Source: Rhynochetos jubatus (taxonomy: Eukaryota > Chordata > Aves > Eurypygiformes > Rhynochetidae). Taken from it: a DNA stretch of 64,000 bases. The translations under genes and the position numbers were made by a program. The number at the start of each line of letters is the position of its first letter. The stretch's first letter is position 1. Positions 48,409 to 60,900 of the stretch are shown piece by piece. The notes beneath the pieces are model-generated. The model worked only from the letters and a program-made list of their open reading frames with translations. It ran no database searches and was not told the DNA's origin. The DNA lies in contig CM050655.1 of assembly GCA_027574665.1 (NCBI GenBank), positions 11,465,170-11,529,169 of the forward strand, written 5' to 3'.

Positions 48409-49279
48409 CGCCACGAATTTTCAGAATACGCAGATGTCTTCTGCTTCGTTTGTGTTCTTAGAGTTATGAACTGCAAAGAAACCTGAATGCCAAGGAGCTG
48501 CGGGGTTCAGCTGCAGGGCCGGGGGGGCCCGGCAGTTGCAGCACGTGTGATGGGGCGTCTGGAACGGTGAGGAAGGGGAGACAACTGTGTCCTGGGGAAG
48601 AGACGGTGCATACAGGGTCAGGTACGAGCTGGTGCTAGTTGAAGGCCAGCACAGGGCCAAGTGCAAGAGGGTGTGAGAAACAAACCAGTGCCTGTGATGA
48701 CTGGCCTTCACCCACCTCCGTCAACAGGGAGGAACAACGATGAAGTGTAAAGGCTGAAGAGAGAGAGTGCTGCTGCATCACAGTGAGGAAACAGCCAGGG
48801 AAAGACAGAACACCCCATCACCGCATGCAGAAAGCTCACGATAAATCATGTACCCAGTGAGCTCTGGCATCGCACTGAACCTGCCGACTCACGACGAGCC
48901 GTCCTGCCCCGGGGCCATGCTGCAGTGGGCCACAGAGCACAGCTGGCCAAGGGCTTATCTGTGACCCTGCCTGTCCCCCATGTCCCACCACATCCTGCTC
49001 CTCACCTCCCCTCCTTTGGGGCTGGTGCTGCCCAAAAGCCACACACAGCCCCTTCTCCTGACTTGTGGTTGGCAAAAGGGGCCATCTGGTCATCCTGGAA
49101 AGGCGTCCGGCTTCCCCTGCGGTCACAGAGCAAGCAATGACAAGGCATCATTAGCAGCAGAAGCACACCATGCACAGAAGTACCTTTTGCAGGTTTTTTT
49201 TTATTTGTAAAAAAATCCCCCCTGAAATTGAAATACAGAATAACTGGAAAAAAGTCTCACAACATAGTAATAAAACATC

Positions 49280-49285
49280 TTTATT
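49280..49285 (-). terminator. Candidate CDHR1 polyadenylation signal
   Basis: AATAAA on the minus strand, about 2.1 kb after the CDHR1 stop at 51399. A second copy lies at 49200-49205. Choice of site is unknown. Confidence 0.3.
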
Positions 49286-50232
49286 CCCTCTTAAATATAA
49301 TCTCTAAGACTATAAGCCTATAATTCCTGTTAAATCTCACTTAATTGAATGGTCTTTATAGGCTTTCCTCATTGGAGAATGAACATGGAATACTGGCTTC
49401 AACACAACACAGGGAAAACAGTAGCACGGGGAATAAATCACTGACTCTGGGTACCTTGGGAAACGTTGCAGAACCCGGCGGAGACACAACGAGCAGAAGG
49501 TGTGTGCTCATGCCGGGCAGCAGGAGCGGGACCGGGGCTGCACGTCCCTCCCTCCCACCAGAGAACAAGGAGGAGGTGACCACACACAACGTGGGAGCCT
49601 GGGAGCCCCAGGAAGAGGGATGAAAACTGTGAAGGAAATGAGAGATGCAGCAGGAGAGGTTCTGGGAGCAGCGCTGCTGCCACGGTCCCCAGCCTCTTGG
49701 CTACAACTCCTGGCTCAGCCCACGGGTAATGTGAGCCATGGTGACCCTTTGGCTTCTAGGTGGGTTGAACTGAAGCTACAAGATACAGGATTTACCCCAT
49801 AAGTGGGTAACTTCTTGTTCAACCTGCTGTCCCCTAAGCTGATGAAGTCCTGGTGCAAAGGGAATTAGACCAGCTAGTGGGGCAGGAGAAGAGGAGCCCC
49901 TGAGGCCAGGTCTGCTGGTCCAGCTGAAATGACAGCTGGAGAAGAGTCTCATGAACCCCTAGTACTAACGCAGTGTCCTGTCCTGTAGGGTTTACTCCCC
50001 ATCTTGATGTTCATGGTGCTGATCCAGCTGCCCTGTAGGGCCAGGGCTCAGGCAGAGGCTGCTCCCCAGCCAGCCTGGTGCATGCTGCCTTCTCCCCAGC
50101 CAGGCCCCGCTGAAAAGCATCTGCTCAGAAACAGACATCCAGGAGAAACTGTGGGGTAGATCATCCAGTGAAAAAACTGCTCTGCCTTCGGTGCCTTTTT
50201 ACTGTCATGTAATAAGGAAAAAAAGTATCAAC

Positions 50233-50258
50233 TCCCCCACCCCCCACCCCCCCTCCCC
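50233..50258. repeat. C-rich tract (CCCCCA-like units)
   Basis: Runs of five to seven C separated by A or T. The opposite strand has four closely spaced G runs and fits a G-quadruplex pattern. It lies in the probable CDHR1 3' UTR or just beyond. Confidence 0.8.
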
Positions 50259-51398
50259 GTTAACTATTGCATAAGTCACTCAAAAATACTGATAGGGCAT
50301 ACTGGAATACTTTATGAAAACCTCCTTTTGCTCTCACCAGTCCCTTAAGCAAGCCAGGAGAGGTGATGAAATACATCCCCCAACACCTCCTGCTAGCAGT
50401 GCACAAAACCAAATGATCTTTCCAGACACTTCCCTGACCGACATATGTGACTTTCCAGCACTTGTCTATATTTTTCACTTATCATCTCTCTCTCAGCTTT
50501 ACCTTGTCTTCCCTGCTGCTTTAATCATGTCCTTCTCCTGCTGGCCTCCCCCCTCGTCAGGTATCAGAAAGAGGCAGTGTCGAGCCAGCGCAGCTCCTGA
50601 ACTTCTCTGCTCGAACTGTCCCCTAGCTGGTCTAGGGAAGGCTGGGGTGACCTTCCTGCCCCCGCGATTAGCAGGCAAATCCAGGGCAGAAGCGAAGCGC
50701 AGCATCATGTCGATGTACTCTGGCAAAACCCAGCATAAGCTGCAGGAAAACGAAGAACTCCAAGCCTTCCCGCTTACCTTTTGGGAATGAAGGTAGTCAG
50801 GCCATGAGCACATCGCTCCGCCAGCTGTTGCATGGCGCGTCGCGCCCCCGAGAGCTGCAGGCACCAGCTACGCGCTACCCCCTTGCAGCGCGGAGCGTCG
50901 ACTGCATGGCGACTCAGCGCTGGTGCCACAGCCAGGCCAGCGTCTTCAAGAGCGGGTCTGGGATTTGAAGGGATGGGCTTTTGGACGCCTCCAACCCACC
51001 TGCCAGACCAGTTCAGAAGTGGCATCCTCCAGTGCCTTGGTTGTGGAGCGCCTTGTCTGAAACCAGGACTCTGGGTAGGGACCTCCAACACAGGGGGAAC
51101 CTGAATCCCCCTTCACTTGGGGAGACTGTGGCTGGCGTGAGGGTACTCAGCACCCTGGTCAGACTGCTGCAGGGAGGGACGAGCACTGGGACACGAGCCG
51201 AAGGAACTGCAGTCACGACCGGACCGCAGCGTTTGCTAGGGGTGCAGTGACTCCGCAGCATCTAATACTTGCAGAAGGTGAGGGGGCGAGAAAGCGCTCT
51301 CAGTTCACAGGGTGCTGACAGACACGGGGAACACCACGGCACATAAACGTATCCATGCGCAGCCACAATCCGCAGCCTCTGGGAGCTGCCAAGAGCGC

Positions 51399-51950
51399 CT
51401 AGATGTGGGGCTCACCGATAGCTGCGTTCCTCTTCTCAAACTTCATTTTGAGCTCTGACACCAGGGCGTTGTGGGTGCTGCTATGGCCTCTCTTCTTCAG
51501 CTGCTTGTTTATAAACTTGGGGGTGAGGGATCCGGACACGGTCGACACCCGCCACCCCGAGTCGCCCCCCCTGGGAGCCAGGGCAGGGAGCGGTGGGGGC
51601 GAGGGGGCGGATGGTGGCACGGGGGCAACGTGGCTGTTGTTGTTGCTGTTCTCGTTGTGTAGGCTCTTGGCATCATCCTCAACGACAAACTTCTCTGCAG
51701 CATTGCTGGGCCTCTTGAACTTGAGCCACTCCATCCTGACTGTCCGGGACGGCGGGGTCTGTCTCTTTTTTATGATCCTTCTCACCGGCATGATTTTGTT
51801 GGACCGCTTATTGCGCCAGAACATGGCAGTAGAGATCATGATAGTTATCAGCACCATTATGCCCATGACACCAGCTAGCACTCCTAAGGCTTTCATGGGG
51901 TTATCTTTAGTTTGCATCAAAAAGGCGGCCATAGGCCCTTTGTGAAGAGT
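51399..51950 (-). CDS. CDHR1: CDHR1 canonical terminal exon (transmembrane segment and long tail)
   Basis: 552 bases, phase 0, 183 residues plus TAG at 51401-51399. The acceptor is CTTTTACAG. It starts [20 protein letters not shown], then the membrane helix, FWRNKRSNK and the tail. A possible donor (CG|GTGAGC) lies at 51415-51410, five codons before the stop, so the last residues (GEPHI) could be replaced if splicing occurs there. I favour the open stop. Confidence 0.9.
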   Translation of the reverse strand, partial: TLHKGPMAAFLMQTKDNPMKALGVLAGVMGIMVLITIMISTAMFWRNKRSNKIMPVRRIIKKRQTPPSRTVRMEWLKFKRPSNAAEKFVVEDDAKSLHNENSNNNSHVAPVPPSAPSPPPLPALAPRGGDSGWRVSTVSGSLTPKFINKQLKKRGHSSTHNALVSELKMKFEKRNAAIGEPHI

Positions 51951-54900
51951 CTGTAAAAGAGTACAAAGAAAACACGTGACTTACTCTATGGGACAGACAG
52001 TGACCCAGAAATTTCATTTGTCCAAAATATGTAACAAGCAGGGCTGACTAATGGAAGTTGTCTCTAAAAAAAATGAGAGTCAAAGGGCCAGTCCAGGTTT
52101 GGAGAATTTAGCTGGAGCGGGAGACTGGCCACGACAATACTGTGAGATGGATGACTGTCGAACACGAAAGCTTACAGGAGTATTACCGCCAAATTAGGAC
52201 GGATTCCTGCGTGTCACCATAGCGTTTGTGTAACCTGCAGGAACTGAGCAAGAAAATAATTGGGTCCACGATCTGCAGCTGTATTGTTGTACATTTCAGA
52301 GTGAATTTCCTAGGAATAACAGTGTTGAACCCAAACGGAAGTTTGTTAGCAGAAAATGAGCTTTCAAAAACAGTTGCAGGTGATATGGTGATGCAGTTTA
52401 TAGGGCTGTTACTGAGCATGGCCTTGAAAAGATTCTGAGAAAAGTTAATTTGATAAAATTACAGTGTACAAAGGAGTAGCTAGCAGGTATGTGCTGCATT
52501 CTGTTTTCAAGTACTCTTTTACAGACACAACAAAACTCTTTGAGGTAGGGGAGATGAGTAGAGCTAAAGAGCTTTGTTTTTACAAATAAAAGAAATAAGC
52601 AGTAACGTAACCTACGTATGGCATATTAAGGACAAATGAATGGCCAGTTCACTTTGCAGCTTAGCACACTCTGCGCCTCGGAGGTCCCCGTATAATTTTG
52701 CGGATTTTGCCCTGCGGGTGGAGCCTGGATCTTTTCACACTTTTCCAGTACATGATGGTGGAGATCACCATTGTTACAGAAATGGTGGAAAGGACGCCAC
52801 TCATGCAAATTCCAAATATCGTCCATGGATGCTTCTTGAGGCCTAAAATATAGGATTTTACCCTGGACTTGATCTGGAAATATCAAAAATAAGATAAACG
52901 GTCAACCCTCACGTGGTTATATTTGAAAGAGGCCTTTCAAATCTATTATAAATATTATATCTATTATAAATACAGTTAGGGAGCTAGAGTGAAACGTGTA
53001 CAGGGTAGAGAGCATGTAAAATAAAGGGAGCTAAGTGCTGAACTAGGCACAGGAGAGGAGGCAGCTGCAATGACATTGAACTGAATCCAGAAACACTAAG
53101 AGACGTTAGGGAGCACGTATAAACACCCGGTTGATCAGGGAATAAAGGGTAGCAGCACAGCACATAGATCACCCTTATTCCTGGCGTGGAGTCCACCCTC
53201 GGACTACATTTCCAAGAGTTCATAATGAACATAAGGTCCTGCAACGGTATCTGGGCAGCCAGTAGTGTTGCGCAAGGCCAGGAGATCCTTCAGAAATGGC
53301 ACATTCACAAACAGGTTTATTTATCAAGAGCTGATCATAAAGCTATGTGCAGCTGTGGAGTGACATATCTACTCATCGTGACCCACTCCTCTGGCTGTGA
53401 CCTCAGGAGGGAACCATCACCCAAACTTTGCATGTCTAGTAACAGGTTATCTGCATTGCAGTTAGCGGTCTAAGCTCCCAGCTTTTAGTCGGTGAGGAGA
53501 AAAGGACACCTCCAGAGTAGTAGTCACCACATGCTAAAACAGGTATCAAAGACAGTGAGTATAAGGAGAGCCTTGTGACTAGCTTGGACTTGGACCTCTG
53601 GCTTTTAGACATTTAAAGAGATCAGATGGATTTCCCTGTATGACTCTAAACTAGGACGCTCATCTCTTTTATCTTCCCCAGTCTGTGGAGGGAGATGGCT
53701 AAGAGTATCACCAAAGAATGCTTCAGAATATCTCGTCATGTGTTACACAGGAACACCATTTTTAAATCACATCCCTAATGTATATCCATTAGTAAACACC
53801 CCATTGTCTTCATGTCTGTATTTTCACAACCTACCTCAAACACATCATCTAAGCCCACTCTTCCCCTGCTCTGAATGTTTCCTATTGCCAAAGGAAACTG
53901 GGCAAAGAAATGCTATTCAAACTCATGGACCACATTACTTTACAGGTAGTGACCAATTGGCATCATTTTGCTGGGCAAAAAGTTTTTCCATTATTTAATT
54001 AGGAATGGACCTGGGCTAGAAACCAAAAGCAGAGCAGCCCATGACTTTGGCAGAGCTTGGATTCACGTCAGCTTTGCTGTTTGTTCTGCCTTAGATGGAT
54101 TTTGTGTACTTAAATCCCATCAGATGACAGAAACTCTACCCTGGCTTACTTAACTTCATGTGAAAGTCTGATGAATTAAGTGCCAGATAAGCCCTGCTAA
54201 GTACTACATGACCTGAAACGAGTCCACTTATTATGAGTGTTGTCAAGATCTATTTTGTAGTGAGGCACTGGTGGCTAAATAGTATAGGACCAACACAAGG
54301 AGAAAGATGACATGTACCTAAGAAGAGCTATATCTCAGCAATAATTATTTGACTAGCTATTTGAAAACGTTGAATAAATGGGATTAGACAGAAATATGTG
54401 TCAATGTCGCCAGCGTACAACAGTTGCAGGGCTAAGAACTGATGGAAATCATATGTGGAGTTTCAGAATTCGTCTTCCTTCAACTCCCCCTTGTCGCACC
54501 AAGTTCAGACTCCCAGTGATTAGTACCAAAACTAAAACCATTGATAGTTAGCTGGTTCAGCCTATATTTTAGTTAATTGGCCTGTAGCTTTGCCTAGAAT
54601 CAGCCTTGGATAACAAATCTTCTGTAATGTCTGCATAAAAACATAAGGAATTTTGTAAGCACACAGCTGGAGAATTTCTGTTCGTCCTGGCCATGAGACT
54701 CATAGGATAAACAGGAGGAATAACTTGCAAACCAAGCCTGGAATGACATCATCTTAGCCAGCCTGCAGAGAGGGTTAATGTAAGTGCATTTGTCACCAAA
54801 AAGCTTTGCAATCTTGTCTGTGTCACCACTTTGGCCTGATCAGTTAACACACAGAACAGGCCCGCGAGAGGTCTGAGGACCCCCTGACAGTGAAAGTCTG

Positions 54901-57900
54901 GGAGCATTTGGACACCTAAATTTACGCAGTGTGCCCCTGAGCACTACCCTGCATGTTCAAAACACCTTCAAGTCCTTGTATCGATTACCATCAGTGCCCC
55001 AGAACTGGGTCAACAGATAGTGCCAGTTTGTAACTTATTTGGCGGTTGTTTTTCCCTAAGAGGCATACAGCATTTTGGAGAATACTGATTTTTCTTGTAC
55101 ATATAAACCAGAAGCAGATACACAATGAAATGAAAGCTGCTATGGGAAGCACTGTCATGTCTCCATGGGCCAAAATGTGGAAGAAATGCTCACTTTCTTA
55201 ATAGCCATCAAAGGAGTTAAAAGACTACTGCTCACAAGAGATAATACTCCACTGTTTTTTTTGCTGTGACTTCAGAGTCATGATGAGCACTGGCCTAGAG
55301 AAGGGTTGGGGACACTTAAAGGTTTACAGAGCTCTGGCAGAAGTTTGGAAGTAGCTATGCTGTTTCTATCAGCTTTGAGAAAGGAAAAGTCCAATCCTGA
55401 GGCAAGAATACAATTTAAAAGATTAAAGAAACTGTTTGGATCAAAAGATGCCATCATCTATTTTGTATTTAATGGACATGTGTGGTCCCTTGCAGAACCC
55501 TTGTGACTGTCCGTCTCCTGCAGAGATGCTCCTCAGCCCAAGTCCCGTGGGGTGCTGAAGTGTCCAGCAGTCACTGGGACTCATCAGCTTTTGAGGGGCT
55601 CTAACATTGACACATGCCTTTGAGCCCAGCATTGTAAGATCCAGCACCATGCAGTTTAAGTGTGGATAGATGCTTTCAGGCTGTGTACCTGAAGGGCAGG
55701 CTGTGGCAAACACCCCTCTGCAGCATGTGGCGCTTATTCTTGCCATCCTTCCTTTACAGTGGCTTCCTTGTTAGAAACCTGCATTTTCCAGAGAGGAGGC
55801 CTATGTCTCTCTCTGCTACTGAAATGGTGACTTACTGCCTTTGTTTTTCTCTCTCCTGACAGTTTGCAGTGTTCACACATCCACACCTGGCAGCTTCTCA
55901 AGAAGCCTTTCATAATGCATGGGCGATGTACCCAGAAGTTGGACACAACAGGAGTGTGTGGTTGAGCCGTTCAACCACGAGACCAGCTAAGGCTCACCAG
56001 CTATATTTAGAAGTCTAAGTAGGTGAAGCTGTTAAGAGTCCAAGCTATCACAGATTATAGACAATCCAGGCTGTGTTGACTTGGGCAAGTGGATCGGTAC
56101 AACGAACAAGCTGATTCTGAGGAGCCCGCTTCCATGTATTCAGCATTTCTGGGGTTTTGCTTCAGATTGCCCTAGCCTGGCTGCAGGGACTGACTGCTCC
56201 CCAGACACATTCACATCTGAAAGAAGTCCACTTTGTGTACTTGGAGCTGTCTGAGGCACGAGGAGCCATCCCACAGCATGCAGGGATGATCGGGAGATTT
56301 GCTTCGGAAGTAACTCCTGAACTGAGGCAGAACACAAGCTGTCCCCTCCAGTGCTTATCCCAAAGAGCCATACATGAAGGCTGCATTTACCTCACTTTGC
56401 AATACAAACACCGGCATGGGGCAAGACTTCTCAAATCAAAGCAGCCTTCCCTGAATAACTTTTTTCAAGGTCCACGTAACTGTGGAAAGAAGGTGCTAAC
56501 TGCTCAGCAAATGTGGCAAGGGATGTTTGGCACCCTCAGCAGCCACAGTCCCCATGGTTGCAGAGTTAGTATGAGAGAGGAGGAGATATTAATTCACATA
56601 ACGCACTTGTTGAACCTTTCAATTAGCAGGTTCTAAACCTGAGACTTGCCAGCTATATTTAGAAGTCTAAATGAGTGGCCAAAGCTATTAAGAACCACAG
56701 ATTACGTTGTCTAAATGTGGACTTAAGCCTCAGTCCATGAAGAGTTGTAAATAAACGCCCCCATATATTTGCAGAACCTCAGTGTAGTCATGAAGGGGCA
56801 GAGGAATCCCCCCCAACAGGCCAACCTTCAGGATCAGGAGTGGGAATCAGATTTCCATGAAAATCTCAGGCATCAGGAATAGATTTTTGACTGAGACATA
56901 AGCGTGCATAGAGTGGCTTTTTCAGCATATGTTTCTTATTCTGTTGAGAAAGGACAAAAGATTAACAGATGCCACTCAATACCAATTTCCATAAACCCAG
57001 ACTCAGTTAAATTAAAAGGCCTCTGGAATTTTTTATCGCTGTATTATTCCAAGAGCAAAGGGTCCTTTTGATGTGCAATACTGCTGAACTTAGCCACAAG
57101 GCATCTGTCTAGAAGGGCACAGCCTTGTGCTAATTGCAATGGTAAACATTAATCAGAAACTACGCCTGTTTAATTGCTTAGTGTGATTAACACTGCAGGA
57201 AACCTCTAGAAGATGCATTCAAAAATATCCTCCTTATCCAAAAGCAGTAATACATGAATGCCCACCAAACAGTCAACTAGAAGAGACTTTGTTCAGCTGG
57301 AGCACAGAGAGGTGAATTGTACATTTGTAAAGCCTGAGAAAGACACAGAGAGAGAGAGTGAGGGGGAGAGGGGGTGGGCCGACAGTGGGGACAGTGCCTG
57401 AGGTCACCTGGTGCCATGTCCTGTGAGAAGCCTGTGATGCAAGGCAGGGAGGATGAGTGCTCCCACTGTTGGCTGTGGGTAGCAATTCTTATTTGTTGTA
57501 TAAAACTGCCTAAACGTATGGTTTCCATGGGAAACCAAAGGGTTAAGAAGATTATTCCCTTGATATCAGTAAGAATGGCTAAATCCCTAGACTCATCACA
57601 GGGACCCAGCATGCGCAGTGCCCCAGCTCCATATGGCAAAGCCTCGAAGCATCACGCCCTGTCCATGCCGGGCCCCAGCGCCGCCGTATGGCAGCTTTCA
57701 TGGAGGTGTCGCATCAAGGCTCCTGATCATTAGCGTCAGTGGAGTAAGAGGAGGCAGAGAAAACAGAGACTGTAACAGATAAAGGAGTAGTGGGTGCATT
57801 TTGACCAAACAAAGAGAAGGCCAGCTGCTGTCTGAAGGAAGAGGTTTGCATCTTTGCCCAGTATGTGTGTGGTCCAGAGACTGTCAGGTTAATGATGTGT

Positions 57901-60900
57901 TTCTCATCTACTTTAAAGCCCATTTCCTCCCTGCTGGTACCAACTTAAAGGCATGGCAAGACAGTGACAATAAGCAAGAATCATGCAAGCATGTGCTGCT
58001 CACCATAAATTGCTGCTTGTTCTTTGGTTGACATAAAAGTTGGGCTCACGGGACACTCTCAACCTACGTGTGTTATCTTTCAGAGTCTCCTTGTTTCACT
58101 GCTAATAATACTGCATTTATTAAACTCACATCCAAAATTCTATGTACTTTAAAGCATTTCCATAAAGTTTTCTCACTTTTCTTATGTCACTTATGTTGAC
58201 ACACTTGCAAAACTGGGCTGACATATTTCACTCTGGTCCCATCTTACTTTCTCCACACTTTTTGTAGGGGAAAAGGATACAGGGGAAAAAAGATTGTTTT
58301 CTTCTCCTGAATGAAAACAAAAAAGCAGAAATGTAGCAGTCAGGATTTATCTTTACTCTCAGGAGTTGATAGTCCTTAATTTGCATCTATCTCTAACATT
58401 CAGACGCAAGGAACTCATCTCCCAACATCACGCTCCTACCTTTGTACCTTTGCAATTCCTCTGATCAAATTGTCTTATACATTTGTGGCTGTAGAATCCA
58501 GCTCCACCACAAGGCTCTAGAAACACTCTACAAAACAGAGCTAGCAAGAACAGAGAAATAATGGCTGGCAACATTTTAGCTGTTGATTTCAACACCTGAA
58601 GCATTTTTAAAGTAGTCTCAGGAATGGGGCAAGCAGTGACTACTCTTTGGTGCCTCTTGAGGATCTTCTCACCTAAGGATTTTTCTAAAAAGTTTGCTTA
58701 CCTCCTCTGTAATGTCAATCTTCAGAACTGCCGTGGTACTGAAGGACGGGGAGCCTCGGTCTTTGGCCTGCACCACCACTGACCATATGCAGTCTTTGTT
58801 CTTTGTGATGTTGTGGATGATGTCCAGGGAACGGATATAGGATTTCAGCTTGATTTCCCCAGTGCTTTGGTCTATATCAAACACATTGGCTGGATCTGCT
58901 TGCATGATGGAATAATCCACGATGTTGTTGGGCTCTTCTGCATCTTGATCTATAGCCTGGTAGGGGAGATGTAAAGAACAAAGGTGTTATTGTTTGTATC
59001 TTTGCCTGAAGACAAAACTCTAAAAGTTTCTGAGCATTCACTTCTGATAATATCCATGCTGTGAGATGACTGGGCTGGTTTTGTTTCATCTTGGAAACAA
59101 TTTTCCCCTTTCTGGTATCAGCTAGGCTACATTTTCAAGTGAAAAACAGCAGGAGTAGAGTTCTTTCTGTATAAGCGATTTCTATTTGAGATTAAATAAA
59201 ATCAGAGGAAAAACTGAACCATAACCTATCCGTAGAATGCAAATGGTCCACTGCTGTGGAGTTTCTCACACAGCACGGGGGGACAGATGCGAAGTGACAG
59301 GGAACAATGGGATTAGCTCCACACTACAAACTATAGCTGCCTTAATTTTTGTGCCGTGATAGTTATTCCACTAACGTTAGGTGTTGTGCAATCAGGCTTC
59401 ACTATATGCATTCAAATACTTGTAACATAGGATGTTCTGCTCCTTTAGCTGTGAATTGTTACTGCATTTTTTTACCTCCTGTTCCACACTGGATCAGTGA
59501 ATACAATTCTGCAAAGCCAAGGGAAAGAAGTTGTGTGGTTGAGCACAAAGGCGTGGCGGGAAGGTTAAGTATCCAAACACCTGTACTTTCAATTCACTTT
59601 TCTTATGATCACTGTATAATCCAGGATCTTCCACCAGCTGAGGGTTCAAATACTGTAACACAACTTTATCTTTTGCCCATAGAATTTATTTCTCCTTTCC
59701 ATAAATACTGTGATTCCATACTTTAATCCATTTGTTACATAAAAATGGATATGCAAAATAAAGCCCCAGGAAAAGCCAACTTTCAGACATACATCACGAT
59801 CCCTAAGCAATAAACAGCAGAGCTGGGGCTTTTCCAAAGTGCTCTGCTTTGTCACACGCTGTGTTGTAGTCTCTCACCTCTATCTTCACCGGTGACCCGA
59901 TGACCATCGTCTTTTCCTGGATGTTTTCATTGAACTCTGGAGAGTGGTCATTGACATCCAGCACAGTGATGAACACTTCAGCCAGGCTGTATTTCCCATC
60001 TGTGTCCTCTGCCTTCACATAGAAATTGTACTTCGAGTTCACTTCAGCATCTAAGACAGCCCAGGGCTGGGTGTAAATGATACCTGTTGATGGGTGGATT
60101 AAGAACCTGGGAAAGAAACATGGAAAGACTTTTGGGTTTTTTTGTCACTTAATGTGTGTTTAGAGCCTGGAGCAAAAGTGGGCTCTAAACATCGAAATGC
60201 TGTGAACAAAGATTGCTACTCTTCACCTAACTCCTGTCTGGTGGGTGTTTCCAAACCATTCACTCTACCTATTTTTGGCTAGTTCCTCTAGGCCTGAAAA
60301 CCAGAAAACTCTCAGCATCTGGGGTTTTTTTCTATCTATTATACATTAGCCATTTTAGCTGTATTTTCTGTTAAAGTCTTTGTCCTCAGTAAATGCTCAG
60401 TGTGATAGCCCTCTCCCAGAGTGATTTCTTTGCGGTAAAACATTAAGGAACTGCCTATTTTTTTCAGTTTATAAGTACAATGTATTAGATCATGTCCTGC
60501 ATTAATTAAGATTGATTGATAACACTTCAATAGCTATGGGAAGTGTGCTGCATATCATATTTAAGCTCTTCACTTCTCAGAAAGGGTAAGAAAAATGGCT
60601 GCTCTCAAATCCCCCAAAGTGCAGGCCAAATTATCTCCTCCAAAAATAATCACTTTTCCATAGACTAGCACTGGGATGGAGTGGGTGTTCAGATTGATCT
60701 GTAACAAGTTCAATTCTGCACAGTTGTAATTACTGAGACACTGTCAAAAGTGTCATCCAAAAGCTTGGATTTATAGAAAAGAAGTGTCTTTTTAAAATGG
60801 AGAGCCAGTGCAGGCTCCAAGCAGTAGGGTTTTTTACAGATGAAAGGTTTTATATACTCTTTAATTAATGTACAGGATAAGAAAATATTTTCTGTATACC

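Larger units (their letters stand above)
47055..51398. other. Spacer between convergent LRIT2 and CDHR1 3' ends
   Basis: 4.3 kb that probably contains both 3' UTRs. Minus-strand AATAAA motifs for CDHR1 lie at 49280-49285 and 49200-49205. A C-rich tract is at 50233-50258. The part at 50750-51400 is GC-rich and gives several overlapping open frames on both strands (for example 47609-48178, 50314-50790, 50774-51091), none with a recognisable domain. Confidence 0.75.
52874..58701. other. CDHR1 intron before the terminal exons
   Basis: 5.8 kb. No further CDHR1 exon is expected, since the frames of the flanking exons join directly. It contains an imperfect direct repeat pair (55997-56062 and 56649-56711), a 13-base repeat at 52941-52971, and a purine-rich tract at 57336-57377. 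No transposon body identified. Confidence 0.8.

Noticed and set aside
50774..51091. Minus-strand frame ending at a good donor (AAAAG|GTAAGC near 50779)
   Set aside because: Considered as an extra CDHR1 exon, but the translation has no cadherin or tail similarity and no clear acceptor; kept only as a reason to test the C-terminus.
51403..51945. 180-codon plus-strand open frame
   Set aside because: Exact shadow of the CDHR1 terminal exon; no domain of its own.
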